Shown here piece after piece: positions 7,874 through 16,324 of a stretch of 64,000 nucleotides of DNA. A program made the position numbers and the translations under genes. The notes below the pieces were generated by a model, which ran no database searches, was not told the DNA's origin, and saw only the letters and a program-made list of their open reading frames with translations. Source of the DNA: Variovorax dokdonensis (GTDB taxonomy: Bacteria > Pseudomonadota > Gammaproteobacteria > Burkholderiales > Burkholderiaceae_C); NCBI RefSeq assembly GCF_030316895.1, contig NZ_JASZYV010000004.1, positions 304,194-368,193 of the forward strand, written 5' to 3'. Each line of letters begins with the position of its first letter. Positions within the stretch are counted from its first letter, which is position 1.

Positions 7874-8602
7874 TCAGGCGTCCAGCTCCGGATAGCGGCG
7901 AAAGATGCCATCCTCGTTGAAGGCGATGCGTCGTTCGCTTTGCAGGTATTGGGCCACCCGCTGACGGCGCCGCACGTTGGCATGCAGTTTCTCGACGGCC
8001 GGCGCGTTCTTCAGCGCACGCGCGGTGGCCTTCGGAAAGGCATAGCGCAGGCCCTCGACGAGCTGGAACAACGACAGATCCGCATAGGTCAACGCGTTGC
8101 CGACCAGGTGCAGGTCGCCATCCGGATTGCGCTGCAGGGCGAGCTCGAACCAATCGAGATATTTGGGAATGCGCTCCTCGCGGAATGCCTTGGCGCGAAC
8201 GAGCGCAGCGTCCTTCTGGTCGGCGTAGTACATCGACACCGACAGCGGATGGTGGGTGTCGTGCGCTTCGGCAACCACATCGGCCACCGTCAACTGCAAC
8301 TGGTGCGTCCAGAGCGCGTCGCGCTCGTTCGCACCGCAAAGGCCCAGGCGCGGACCGAGGTAGAGCAGGATGGCGGATGTCTGCCCGACGACGAAGTCGC
8401 CATTCACCAGATAGGGCGGCGCAAACGGAGGATGCGGATTGCCGGCAGCGCGCAAGTGGCGCGTCAGGGCGCCCTCGCCGCCGCCTTGCGCCGGGTCCTG
8501 GCGCGCCACATCCACGTAGGGCGCGTTCGCCGCTTCGAGGGCGAGGCGGACGAACTCGCCGCGCCCTTGGATGGTGGGCCAATAGTGAAGTTCGTAGGCC
8601 AA
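7874..8602 (-). CDS. Glutathione S-transferase family protein
   Basis: The 242-aa protein has an N-terminal thioredoxin-like domain (YELHYWPTIQGRGEFVRLAL, then PPYLVNGDFVVGQTSAILLY with the conserved cis-Pro and QTSAI/QS motif) and an all-helical C-terminal domain with LTYADLSLFQLVEGL. It resembles the sigma/alpha-like bacterial GSTs. The start is TTG at 8602, preceded by AAGGAG; no ATG fits as well. It is on the same strand just downstream of the IclR regulator gene (gap 12 bp) and is probably cotranscribed with it. Confidence 0.85.
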   Translation of the reverse strand: MAYELHYWPTIQGRGEFVRLALEAANAPYVDVARQDPAQGGGEGALTRHLRAAGNPHPPFAPPYLVNGDFVVGQTSAILLYLGPRLGLCGANERDALWTHQLQLTVADVVAEAHDTHHPLSVSMYYADQKDAALVRAKAFREERIPKYLDWFELALQRNPDGDLHLVGNALTYADLSLFQLVEGLRYAFPKATARALKNAPAVEKLHANVRRRQRVAQYLQSERRIAFNEDGIFRRYPELDA

Positions 8603-8614
8603 GAGGCGCTCCTT

Positions 8615-9379
8615 CTAGAGGTGACCGGACTCGAGCTCGATCCTGCGCTTTGCGTCGAGCAGATGCGGCACGACCTTCTCGCGCATGGTCTCCTCGGGCA
8701 GCATGAAGGCCGGGCCGCCGACGCTCACGCCGTACAGGTCGCCGTGCGGTCCGAGCAGGCTGAACCCGAGCGCGTGGATGTCCGGATGCCATTCGCCGAA
8801 CGAGGTGCAATAGCCCAGTTGCCGGTGCTCGTCGATGGCCTCGTCCAGGCGCTTGGCCAATGCCGCATCCGCACCTGGCGCCGCCATCAGCTCGGCGCGC
8901 AAGGCCGCCTGCTGGTCGGGCGGCAGCGATGCCAGGTACGCGCGCCCCATGGCCGACGTGGCAATTGCCATGCGCAATCCGACGTCCATGCGCGACAGGA
9001 TCAGCGCGGTGCGCGGCCGGACGGTGTCGATGATCAGCATGTCCAGGCCATCGCGAACTGCCAGGTGGACATTGGCGCCCGCCGCCTCGGCCAGCTCGGC
9101 CAGATGCAGGCGTGCCTGCTGCCGGAAGTCGAAGCCGCGCAGGTAGGCGTTACCGAGATACAGCGCGGCCGAGCCCATCACGAAGCGCTCGTCGGGCGCC
9201 TGTTGCAGCAGGCCGGCCGCCTGCAGCGTCGCGGTCAGCCTCGAAACGGTGGCCTTCGGAATGCCCGATCGCTCGGCCAGGTCCCGATTGGAAAGCGGCG
9301 CCGCGGCATCGGCCACCGTGCGCAACAAGGTCAGCCCACGCGCCAGGGCGCTGACTTCTTCTCGAGTGTCGATGGCCAC
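8615..9379 (-). CDS. IclR-family transcriptional regulator
   Basis: The 254-aa protein has an N-terminal winged helix (about 10-75: LSNRDLAERSGIPKATVSRL) and a C-terminal IclR effector domain (about 90-250, GRAYLASLPPDQQAAL and VGGPAF). The GTG at 9379 is used as start. Divergent to it is a Bug receptor and TauD dioxygenase operon. Two IclR-type palindromes occupy the shared promoter region, so it probably controls both itself and that operon. Confidence 0.92.
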   Translation of the reverse strand: MAIDTREEVSALARGLTLLRTVADAAAPLSNRDLAERSGIPKATVSRLTATLQAAGLLQQAPDERFVMGSAALYLGNAYLRGFDFRQQARLHLAELAEAAGANVHLAVRDGLDMLIIDTVRPRTALILSRMDVGLRMAIATSAMGRAYLASLPPDQQAALRAELMAAPGADAALAKRLDEAIDEHRQLGYCTSFGEWHPDIHALGFSLLGPHGDLYGVSVGGPAFMLPEETMREKVVPHLLDAKRRIELESGHL

Positions 9380-9397
9380 AGTCTTATGGGTTATTTA

Positions 9398-9412
9398 TGA
9401 AACATTGTTCCA
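9398..9412. promoter_or_regulatory. IclR-type operator, left copy
   Basis: TGAAACATTGTTCCA fits TGRAA-N5-TTYCA, the common IclR-family dyad. It is 18 bp upstream of the iclR-type start codon and 43 bp centre to centre (about four helical turns) from a second copy at 9441-9455. Confidence 0.7.
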
Positions 9413-9440
9413 TTCTACGGAGAATGGATGTATTCTTTTG

Positions 9441-9455
9441 TGGAACAGTGTTTCA
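9441..9455. promoter_or_regulatory. IclR-type operator, right copy
   Basis: TGGAACAGTGTTTCA fits TGRAA-N5-TTYCA and is the reverse complement of the left copy at 14 of 15 positions. It lies 23 bp before the start codon of the Bug receptor gene. Confidence 0.7.
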
Positions 9456-9478
9456 TTAAAACCAACTAGGAGACAACA

Positions 9479-10438
9479 TTGAACTGGTCCAGATTCCTTT
9501 TCGGATTGCTCGCTGCCGCTTCGTTCTGCATGGGCGCTGGGGCGCAGACGTTCCCGTCGGGCCCCGTGAAGATCATCATTCCCTTCCCGCCCGGCGGGCC
9601 CACCGACACCGTCGGTCGCCTGCTGGCCGTCAAGCTGCAGGAGACCTGGGGCCAGCCGGTGGTCATCGACTACAAGCCAGGCGCCGGCACGGTCATCGGC
9701 GCCGACTTCGTCGCCAAGTCACCGCCCGACGGCCTGACGATCGGGATGGTCAATTCCTCGCTGGCCGTCAATCCGACCTTGCGCAAGCGCCTGCCCTACG
9801 ACACGGTGCGCGACCTTTCCGGCATCACGCAACTGTTCGACATGCAACTGGCCATCGTCGCCCGGCCGGACGCGCCTTTCAACAACCTGAAGGAATTGAT
9901 CGCATACGCCAAGAGCCATCCCGGCAAGCTGAACTACGGCACGCCGGGCGCCGGCAGCACGACGCACCTGGGCGCTGAACTGCTCAAGCGCGAGGCCGGC
10001 TTCGACATGCAGCACGTCGCGATGAAAGGCAGCGCCCCGGCGCACACCGAGTTGATGGGTGGACGACTGGATCTGGTGGTCGATCCATTCCTCTCTGTGC
10101 TGCCCTACGTTCAGGCGGGCAAGATGAAGTTGATCGCCACCATGGGCGCAAAGCGCGTGACCGGGCACGACTACCCCACCGTTGCCGAGACGATTCCTGG
10201 CTTCGATGTTGGCGCGCTGCTGGGCTTCGTCGCCCCGGCGGGCACACCGAAGCCGATCCTGAAAAAGATCCAGGTCGACACCCGCAAGGCACTGCAAAGC
10301 CCCGACATGAAGCAACGCGCACAGGAATACGGGCTGGCCATCGTCGGAAGCACGCCCGAGGAATTCGACGCCCTGATCGCCCGGGAGATGAAGCGGTGGG
10401 GCAAGGTCGTGGTGGATGCCCACATCGAGATTGAATGA
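9479..10438 (+). CDS. Bug/TctC-family periplasmic solute receptor
   Basis: The 319-aa protein has a Sec signal peptide (about 1-22, ending GAGAQ) followed by the Bug fold: VKIIIPFPPGGPTDTVGRLL, VVIDYKPGAGTVIGADFVAK, then NYGTPGAGSTTHLGAEL and GGRLDLVVDPF. Bug receptors bind carboxylates or other small organic molecules for tripartite transporters, though many are orphan. The start is TTG at 9479, after AGGAG. The stop overlaps the next ATG (ATGA), coupling it to a TauD-type dioxygenase, so the ligand may be that enzyme's substrate. Confidence 0.93.
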   Translation: MNWSRFLFGLLAAASFCMGAGAQTFPSGPVKIIIPFPPGGPTDTVGRLLAVKLQETWGQPVVIDYKPGAGTVIGADFVAKSPPDGLTIGMVNSSLAVNPTLRKRLPYDTVRDLSGITQLFDMQLAIVARPDAPFNNLKELIAYAKSHPGKLNYGTPGAGSTTHLGAELLKREAGFDMQHVAMKGSAPAHTELMGGRLDLVVDPFLSVLPYVQAGKMKLIATMGAKRVTGHDYPTVAETIPGFDVGALLGFVAPAGTPKPILKKIQVDTRKALQSPDMKQRAQEYGLAIVGSTPEEFDALIAREMKRWGKVVVDAHIEIE

Positions 10439-11328
10439 CAAAGCCCAAGATGACTCTGCAACTCAAGCCCCTCCATCCCGTCTTCGCCGCCCAAGCCAGC
10501 GGCATCGACCTGACACAACCCTTGTCCGATGCCGACGCCAGCGCCATCAACCGTGCGATGAACGAATACGCGGTGCTCGTCTGGCGCGGCCAGCCGCTCA
10601 CGGCGCAGCAGCAACTGGACTTCGCGCAATCGTTCGGCCCGCTCGACATCGGTCTCAAGCGCGTCTTCAAGCGCCCGGAAAGATTGGCCGACGAACGGCT
10701 GATCGACATTTCCAACGTCGATGCCCAAGGCAACGTGGCAGGCCGCGATTCGCCCAAGAACCTGTCGAACTTCGCCAACCAGCTGTGGCACTCCGACAGC
10801 TCGTTCATGAAACCGCGCGCGGCCTACTCGATGCTGCATTGCCTCATCAAGCCGAGCTGGGGCGGCGATACGGAGTTCGCCGATCTGCGCGCCGCGTACG
10901 ACACCCTGGACGATCGCACCCGCGCCGAAATCCAGGATCTGCAAGCAGAGCACTTTGCCCTGCACACGCGCATCCTCCTGGGCGACGACGCCTACACCGA
11001 CAACCAGAAGAAGGAAATCCCACCCGCCGTCTGGCCCTTGGTGGACACCCATCCCGGTTCAGGCCGCAAGGTACTGTTCGTGGGCGTGCACGCGCGCCAG
11101 ATCATGGGCTGGCCCACGGCCGAAAGCCGCATGTACCTGCAGGACCTGCTCGAACACGCAACGCAGCGCGAGCGCGTCTACACCCACCACTGGCAGGTGG
11201 GTGACCTGGTGATGTGGGACAACCGCAGCACATTGCACCGAGGCCGGCGCTACGACATCTCGGAGCGTCGCGAACTGCGGCGTACGACGGTGAACGACAC
11301 GCCAGAGGCAAAGCTGCAGGCGGCCTGA
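10435..11328 (+). CDS. TauD/TfdA-family alpha-ketoglutarate-dependent dioxygenase
   Basis: The 297-aa Fe(II) enzyme shows the facial triad: LWHSDSS (H-x-D, about residue 119-121) and the distal His in STLHRGRRYD (about 263), plus the 2-oxoglutarate-binding Arg in RRELRRTTV. The N-terminus (LKPLHPVFAAQASGIDL) is TfdA-like. Members hydroxylate taurine, aryloxyacetates or related molecules, releasing succinate and CO2. The real substrate is unknown. It is translationally coupled to the Bug receptor and lies opposite an IclR regulator, suggesting uptake followed by oxidation of one compound. Confidence 0.92.
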   Translation: MTKPKMTLQLKPLHPVFAAQASGIDLTQPLSDADASAINRAMNEYAVLVWRGQPLTAQQQLDFAQSFGPLDIGLKRVFKRPERLADERLIDISNVDAQGNVAGRDSPKNLSNFANQLWHSDSSFMKPRAAYSMLHCLIKPSWGGDTEFADLRAAYDTLDDRTRAEIQDLQAEHFALHTRILLGDDAYTDNQKKEIPPAVWPLVDTHPGSGRKVLFVGVHARQIMGWPTAESRMYLQDLLEHATQRERVYTHHWQVGDLVMWDNRSTLHRGRRYDISERRELRRTTVNDTPEAKLQAA

Positions 11329-11506
11329 CGCGCCTAGCGGGCCTCATCGGCCCCGACGAGGGCGGCATGGCGCTGCCGCGTCGTCGGTGGTGCACTAAAG
11401 CGCAGCCGAGCCTCCTGCAACAGGCTTCGCGCACGTCCTACCCTGGCCGGCAGTTGCGTGGCTCATCCTGACTCCCCAAGCCAACCAAACTCATGGAGAG
11501 CCACCG

Positions 11507-11998
11507 ATGACCACCCGTTCCACACCGGACGCCTGCAGCCTGCTCGATGCGGACCACCGGGCCGTCAAGAAGCTGTTCAACGAATACGACGAGCTTGCCG
11601 GCTCCAAGGCCAAGTCGTCCATCCAGGCGCGACGCGACCTGGCAGATCGGATCTGCGCAGAGCTGACCGTCCACACGCAGATCGAGGAAGAGATCTTCTA
11701 CCCCGCCGTTCGCGCCGCGATCAAGGAGCACGACCTGCTGGAAGAAGCGACGGTCGAGCATGCGAGCGCCAAGGACCTGATCGAGCAGATCCAGGAGGCC
11801 ACCGACATCGACGAGACCTTCGATGCCAAGGTGAAGGTGCTGGGCGAATACATCGACCACCACGTGAAGGAAGAGCGCAACGAGATGTTCCCCAAGGCCC
11901 GCGCCGCCAAGAAGCTCGACCTCGTGGCACTGCGCGAGCAGCTGCAAGCCCGCAAGGAAGAGTTGATGGCGGAGTTGGAAGGCGCAGTCCTTCAATGA
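11507..11998 (+). CDS. Hemerythrin HHE domain protein
   Basis: The 163-aa helical protein has His/Glu ligand pairs: LLDADHRAVKKLF (about 13-25), HTQIEEEIFYP (about 55-65), VEHASAKDL (about 83) and YIDHHVKEERNEMFP (about 112-126). The spacing fits a di-iron hemerythrin domain, probably an oxygen or redox-stress protein. A GGAGA element precedes the ATG. The stop overlaps the start of the next gene by four bases. Confidence 0.9.
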   Translation: MTTRSTPDACSLLDADHRAVKKLFNEYDELAGSKAKSSIQARRDLADRICAELTVHTQIEEEIFYPAVRAAIKEHDLLEEATVEHASAKDLIEQIQEATDIDETFDAKVKVLGEYIDHHVKEERNEMFPKARAAKKLDLVALREQLQARKEELMAELEGAVLQ

Positions 11999-12282
11999 CA
12001 TCGCCGACTCAACCCAGCGACATGTTCGAGCTGGACGAGTCGCGGCGTGAAATGCGCTACCGCGGCTGGCACTTCGCCTATGCCGCGCTCCCGGCCCCGG
12101 GCGGGCATTTCACGCCGGTCGTCGAACTCCTGTCGGATGGGCATGCACAAGAGAGCGGCCTGTTGCCGCTCGATACCGAGGACATCGCCTACGCCACGGA
12201 AGACGAGGCGCTGCGCCATGCCCAGCAGCAAGCCATGCGCTGGGTTCATGACCGCACCGGCGACGGCCAGGGCCAGTTCTGA
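11995..12282 (+). CDS. Hypothetical protein coupled to hemerythrin
   Basis: The 95-aa soluble protein starts at an ATG overlapping the hemerythrin stop (ATGA). It contains RYRGWHFAYAALPAPGGHF and PLDTEDIAYATEDEALRHA, with many aromatic and acidic residues and no membrane segment. I do not recognise a family. Coupling suggests a role alongside the HHE protein. Confidence 0.7.
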   Translation: MTSPTQPSDMFELDESRREMRYRGWHFAYAALPAPGGHFTPVVELLSDGHAQESGLLPLDTEDIAYATEDEALRHAQQQAMRWVHDRTGDGQGQF

Positions 12283-12399
12283 CGCCAGGGGATTCGCACA
12301 AGGATGGTGCGCGCCTACTTGGCATTGCGCACGGCGCCGACAAGCCGCTCGGTGCAGTGTGGACGACATTGAACGCATTGCCCCGACCAGGAGACTCGC

Positions 12400-13380
12400 A
12401 TGCAGACCCAGCCCGATGTTTACCCAAGCCCAGCGGCAGCGACCGCTGCAATGCAATTGGAGGCCCCACGCAGCGGTGTCTCGTGGGCGGCGATCTTCGC
12501 CGGCGCACTCGGCGCTGCGGCGCTGTCCTTGATCCTGGTGTTGCTCGGGGTCGGCTTCGGACTGTCGTCGATGTCGCCGTGGACCAGCCGCGGGCCATCG
12601 GCGACCACGATCGGCCTCGTCACCATCGCATGGATCACGTTCACGCAAATTGCGGCATCCGGCATCGGGGGCTACCTGGCTGGACGCTTGCGCACCAAAT
12701 GGTCCGGACTGCACACCGACGAAAGCTTCTTTCGCGACACCGCGCACGGTTTTCTTGCCTGGGCTTTCGCGACGCTGTTGACCGCCGTCACGTTGACCTC
12801 GACGCTGGGTGCCATCCTGGGCACGGGCGCTCAAGTGGGCGCATCGGCGCTGGGCGGCGCCACGGCCGCAACGGCTGCCGTCGGCATGGGCGGCGTCGGC
12901 GCAGCGGCCTCCGGATCGAACGCCGCCGATGACAGCGGCGGCCCGTCCGCCTATTTCGTCGACATGCTGTTCCGCCGTGAACCCGCCGCAGCCGGTGCGG
13001 CAGACGCTTCGGCAAGCGGCGCTGCGCCAGCGCAGCAAGAAGGTGCACAGGCCCGGTCTGCCCAGGTGGCTGAAGTCGGAACAATCTTCATGAAGGGCCT
13101 GCGCGATGGCGCGCTGCCCCCGCAAGACGCGCGCTATGCGGCGCAACTGGTGGCCCAACGCACGGGCTTGAGCCAGGCGGATGCGGAGAAGCGGGTCAAT
13201 GAAACCTTCGCCAATGCCAAGCAAGCCATCGACGAAGCGCAGGCCAAGGCCAAGGCCGCTGCCGACGCGGCACGCAAGGCTTCCGCCTATACGTCCTTGT
13301 GGATGTTCATCTCGCTGCTGATCGGCGCTTTCGTCGCCAGCTACATGGCCACCGTCGGCGGCCGACGCCGCGACCTTTGA
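12400..13380 (+). CDS. Conserved membrane protein with Ala-rich C-terminal helix
   Basis: The 326-aa protein has hydrophobic segments near residues 28-52, 65-90 and 110-140, a low-complexity Ala/Gly linker, a mid-section (DARYAAQLVAQRTGLSQADAEKRVNETF) and a long Ala/Lys-rich helix (AQAKAKAAADAARKA) leading to a final transmembrane segment (about 300-320) and a basic tail. Homologues are often labelled PhnA-like, but nothing here shows phosphonate function. GGAG precedes the ATG. It is followed 24 bp later by a 23-residue hydrophobic peptide gene. Confidence 0.8.
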   Translation: MQTQPDVYPSPAAATAAMQLEAPRSGVSWAAIFAGALGAAALSLILVLLGVGFGLSSMSPWTSRGPSATTIGLVTIAWITFTQIAASGIGGYLAGRLRTKWSGLHTDESFFRDTAHGFLAWAFATLLTAVTLTSTLGAILGTGAQVGASALGGATAATAAVGMGGVGAAASGSNAADDSGGPSAYFVDMLFRREPAAAGAADASASGAAPAQQEGAQARSAQVAEVGTIFMKGLRDGALPPQDARYAAQLVAQRTGLSQADAEKRVNETFANAKQAIDEAQAKAKAAADAARKASAYTSLWMFISLLIGAFVASYMATVGGRRRDL

Positions 13381-13404
13381 AACCAACCGACTGGAGAACA
13401 CGCC

Positions 13405-13476
13405 ATGCCTTCAATCCTGCTTTGGCTCCTTGGAGTGCCCATCCCGATCATCATCCTGTTGGCGCTGATCTTCTGA
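13405..13476 (+). CDS. 23-aa single-helix membrane peptide
   Basis: The short frame encodes MPSILLWLLGVPIPIIILLA plus LIF, entirely hydrophobic with a central GVPIP kink. A GGAG ribosome binding site (13393-13396) is 8 bp before the ATG, and the gene follows the membrane protein stop by 24 bp. Length and composition fit a small membrane-inserted protein; very short peptides of this kind recur behind stress-related membrane genes in proteobacteria. Confidence 0.6.
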   Translation: MPSILLWLLGVPIPIIILLALIF

Positions 13477-13514
13477 AGTTCAATTGCAGCAGGACTTGGC
13501 CGGCGCGGTGTGCG

Positions 13515-15047
13515 CTACGACGCCGACAGCCCGCCGGCCAGGCTCCAGGCACGGGTGTGGCCGAGGCGGCGCAATGAATCAGCTGCCTGCGCGCTGCGTC
13601 GGCCGCTGCGGCAGACGAAGAACACCGCAGTTTCGGGAGGGAGTTCGGCCAGGCGCGGCAATGAAGCTGCCAGCGTCGACATTGGGATGGACTCGGCATG
13701 CAGATGGCGGACAGGGCTGAGCATTTGCTCATAGCGTTCCCGAACGTCGACGACGACCGGCCGGGACGGCGCCCGCATCGCGGCCTGCAGGACGGCCGGT
13801 GTGCAGTGAAGATCATCGCTCGCCGACTGGACGGTGCCCTCGGACTCATCCGTTGCTCGTGCCGCGACGACCCGCTCTCCGCAAGCGCGCAGCGCCACGC
13901 CGCATTCCCGGATTCGAAGGCACGCCTCGTCGATCAGCCAATCGGAATCACACGGACCAAAGGACAACCGCACCGCGGATCGCGAACGCCAGTCCGGCAG
14001 CCCCATCGCTTGCAGTACATGGCTGGGCCGCGCCTTCGACGCACTGCATGCAGATCCGCTGCTCACCCGCACACCGGCGGCGTCGAAAAGGTTGAGCAAC
14101 TCCTTGGCGTCCACGCCCGGCACGCTGAAGTTGAGCGTCGTCGGCAAGCTCAGTTCACGGGGCGCATTGAAAACGACATCCGAAAAGGCTTCTCGCAATG
14201 CGTCGGCCAGGCGCTCGCGGCGGTCGACCATCTCCGAAGTCGATGCAAAGACGTTGCCCGCTTCCAGCGCCGACAGAACGGCGCCGAATGCGGCGATGCC
14301 GGCCATGTTCTCGGTGCCCGATCGCGCTGACCCTTCTTGCCCGCCTCCCGCCAACAGGGGCGTGAAAGGGGCGCCTTCGCGCACGTACAACATGCCCACG
14401 CCCTTGGGCGCGTAAAGCTTGTGGCCGGAGAACGGCGCGTAGTCGATCTCGAGGTCCGCGAGATGGAGCGGCGCCTTGCCCAGGGCCTGCACACCGTCGA
14501 CCAGCCAGAGCGCCTGGCTTTGTTCGAGCGCGCTGGCGATGCCCTGAAGGTCGCTGACCACGCCGGTCTCGTTGTTCACGGCCATGGTGCACACCAGACC
14601 GGCGGTGGGCGCGCGCGACCGCAGCCAGGTGAGGTCGTGGCGGCCTTGCGCGTCGACGGGGATGGGCACCACATCCAGGCCGAGACCCAGCAGCGCATTC
14701 CAGTGGCGAAGCGCCTCCGGCACGGCCTTGTGTTCGGTTGCGCCGTAGAGCAGCGCACCTGGGATCGGCCGGCCGGCTTCGCGTTGCAGGCGCAGCGACT
14801 GCAGCGCCGAAAGCACGGCGGTCTGAATGCCCTCGGTGGCACCGCTGGTGAAGACGAGTTGCCCGCGCGGCGCGCCAAGCACGCGGCGCGCAGTGACGCG
14901 CACGTCTTCGAGCAGTGCGCTCGCCTTGAGGCCGGCACCGTGCGTGCTGCTTGGGTTGCCGAAGTATTCACCCATCACGGCCAGAGCGGCTGCGCGTGCC
15001 TGAGGCAGGACTGGAGTGGTTGCGTTGGCGTCCAGATAGATTTCCAT
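13515..15047 (-). CDS. Cysteine desulfurase fused to a rhodanese domain
   Basis: The 510-aa protein is a NifS/IscS-type class V aminotransferase (about 1-385) with a C-terminal rhodanese-like domain (about 405-510). PLP-binding features include TEHKAVPE, the Schiff-base Lys in FSGHKLYAPKG and the catalytic Cys in VSSGSACSASKARPS. The rhodanese loop is FFVCRSGRRSA, with the persulfide-accepting Cys. The fusion suggests direct transfer of sulfur from cysteine to the C-terminal Cys. The gene is divergent from an Lrp-type regulator at 15143, probably its controller. Confidence 0.9.
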   Translation of the reverse strand: MEIYLDANATTPVLPQARAAALAVMGEYFGNPSSTHGAGLKASALLEDVRVTARRVLGAPRGQLVFTSGATEGIQTAVLSALQSLRLQREAGRPIPGALLYGATEHKAVPEALRHWNALLGLGLDVVPIPVDAQGRHDLTWLRSRAPTAGLVCTMAVNNETGVVSDLQGIASALEQSQALWLVDGVQALGKAPLHLADLEIDYAPFSGHKLYAPKGVGMLYVREGAPFTPLLAGGGQEGSARSGTENMAGIAAFGAVLSALEAGNVFASTSEMVDRRERLADALREAFSDVVFNAPRELSLPTTLNFSVPGVDAKELLNLFDAAGVRVSSGSACSASKARPSHVLQAMGLPDWRSRSAVRLSFGPCDSDWLIDEACLRIRECGVALRACGERVVAARATDESEGTVQSASDDLHCTPAVLQAAMRAPSRPVVVDVRERYEQMLSPVRHLHAESIPMSTLAASLPRLAELPPETAVFFVCRSGRRSAQAADSLRRLGHTRAWSLAGGLSAS

Positions 15048-15142
15048 GAAGAGAGTTTGCAGCGCAGGGCGGGGAATACGCGTGCAAAATGCGCCTCCAA
15101 ATCGCGCGAATAAGCAATTTCATACTACGAATATCGATCAAC

Positions 15143-15610
15143 ATGAAACTGGATGCCATCGATAAGAAACTGCTCGAACGGCTTCAGGAAGACGGTGCCG
15201 CTCAGGTTGCGGATCTGGCGGCCGAGGTCGGCCTGTCCACCACGCCGTGCTGGCGCCGCATCCAGCGACTCAAGGACGCCGGCGTCATCACCCGCAACGT
15301 GATGCTGGTGGACCGCCAGAAGGTCAATGTGGGGGTCACCGTGTTCGTTTCGGTCCGGACCAACACGCACACGCAGGCATGGTTCGAGCGCTTTCGCGCG
15401 ACAGTGCAGTCGATTCCGGAAGTCGTGGAGTTCTACCGCATGAGCGGCGATGTGGACTACTTGCTGCGCGTGGTCGTTCCCGACATCGCCGCCTATGACC
15501 AGGTGTATCGGCGCCTCATTGCCGGCACCCAGCTGTTCGACGTCAGCTCAAGCTTCGCCATGGAAGAGATCAAGTTCACCACCGCACTGCCGCTCGGCTA
15601 CGTCCGATAG
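15143..15610 (+). CDS. Lrp/AsnC-family transcriptional regulator
   Basis: The 155-aa protein has an N-terminal HTH (LDAIDKKLLERLQ, then VADLAAEVGLSTTPCWRRIQRL) and a C-terminal RAM domain (EFYRMSGDVDYLLRVVVPD). The SxTPCWRRIxRL recognition helix resembles the DecR/YbaO group that controls cysteine desulfidation. The ATG at 15143 is preferred over one 54 bp upstream because it starts at the family N-terminus. It is divergent from the cysteine desulfurase-rhodanese gene, consistent with local control by cysteine. Confidence 0.9.
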   Translation: MKLDAIDKKLLERLQEDGAAQVADLAAEVGLSTTPCWRRIQRLKDAGVITRNVMLVDRQKVNVGVTVFVSVRTNTHTQAWFERFRATVQSIPEVVEFYRMSGDVDYLLRVVVPDIAAYDQVYRRLIAGTQLFDVSSSFAMEEIKFTTALPLGYVR

Positions 15611-15632
15611 CAGCCCATAAGGAATTCCACGA

Positions 15633-16115
15633 ATGCGCAGACTCGCCCAGCCTCAGGATCTCGAGGCCGTCTTTTCGATCTACTCGCACAAGATGGTCGT
15701 GCCCTTCCTGACCTACGAGCCCATGCCGCTCGACGAGTTCAGAGGCATCTACAAGGAGCTGCTCGACAGTGCTTGTTTCTACGTTTGGGAACTCGGTGGC
15801 GCCGTTGCCGGCTTCTACAAGGCGACGCGCTATCCGGGGCGGGCGCGGCATGTGGCGTTGCTTGGAACCCTGGCGGTCGACCCGCAGCGTCACGGGCAAG
15901 GCGTTGGCCAAGCGATGCTGGCCGATGCCATCGAGCGGCTCAAGGCCGATGGCGTGAGGCGCATCGAGCTGTACGCCGAGAGCGACAACGCGCAGGCGCT
16001 GCGCTTTTACCAAAAGCTCGGCTTCGTCCATGAAGGCACGCTGCGCCAGTTCTACAAGCGTGCCGATGAGCCGCACTTCGTCGACGAGTACGTGATGGGC
16101 TTGCTCGTCGAGTGA
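15633..16115 (+). CDS. GNAT-family N-acetyltransferase
   Basis: The 160-aa protein matches the GNAT fold: a strand ending LGTLAVDPQRHGQGVGQAML carries the acetyl-CoA pyrophosphate loop (Q/RxxGxG/A), followed by VRRIELYAESDNAQALRFYQKLGF. The substrate is unknown. It starts 22 bp after the Lrp gene and may be cotranscribed with it. Confidence 0.88.
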   Translation: MRRLAQPQDLEAVFSIYSHKMVVPFLTYEPMPLDEFRGIYKELLDSACFYVWELGGAVAGFYKATRYPGRARHVALLGTLAVDPQRHGQGVGQAMLADAIERLKADGVRRIELYAESDNAQALRFYQKLGFVHEGTLRQFYKRADEPHFVDEYVMGLLVE

Positions 16116-16324
16116 GTCTGTAGGCAGCGAGCTCACGCTTCAGGCCTGCAGGCCACGTTGGCGCAACGGATCCCGTTCGCCGACCTGCCGGTGGATGCGC
16201 TGGGCACGGGCTTCGAGGCCCGCGTGCGCTGAGGCGGCGGCCAATCAACCACCCTGCCGCTGGAAGGTGCCAGCGCGGCGCTGCAGTGCCGCCCTCTGCG
16301 TCGGTCATTGCGCACAATGCGTGG
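16116..16324. other. Short intergenic region with a possible coding fragment
   Basis: On the plus strand, 16150-16233 reads LQATLAQRIPFADLPVDALG followed by eight more codons and a TGA. It has no start codon context and resembles the end of a lost gene, but it is too short to identify. Confidence 0.25.
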
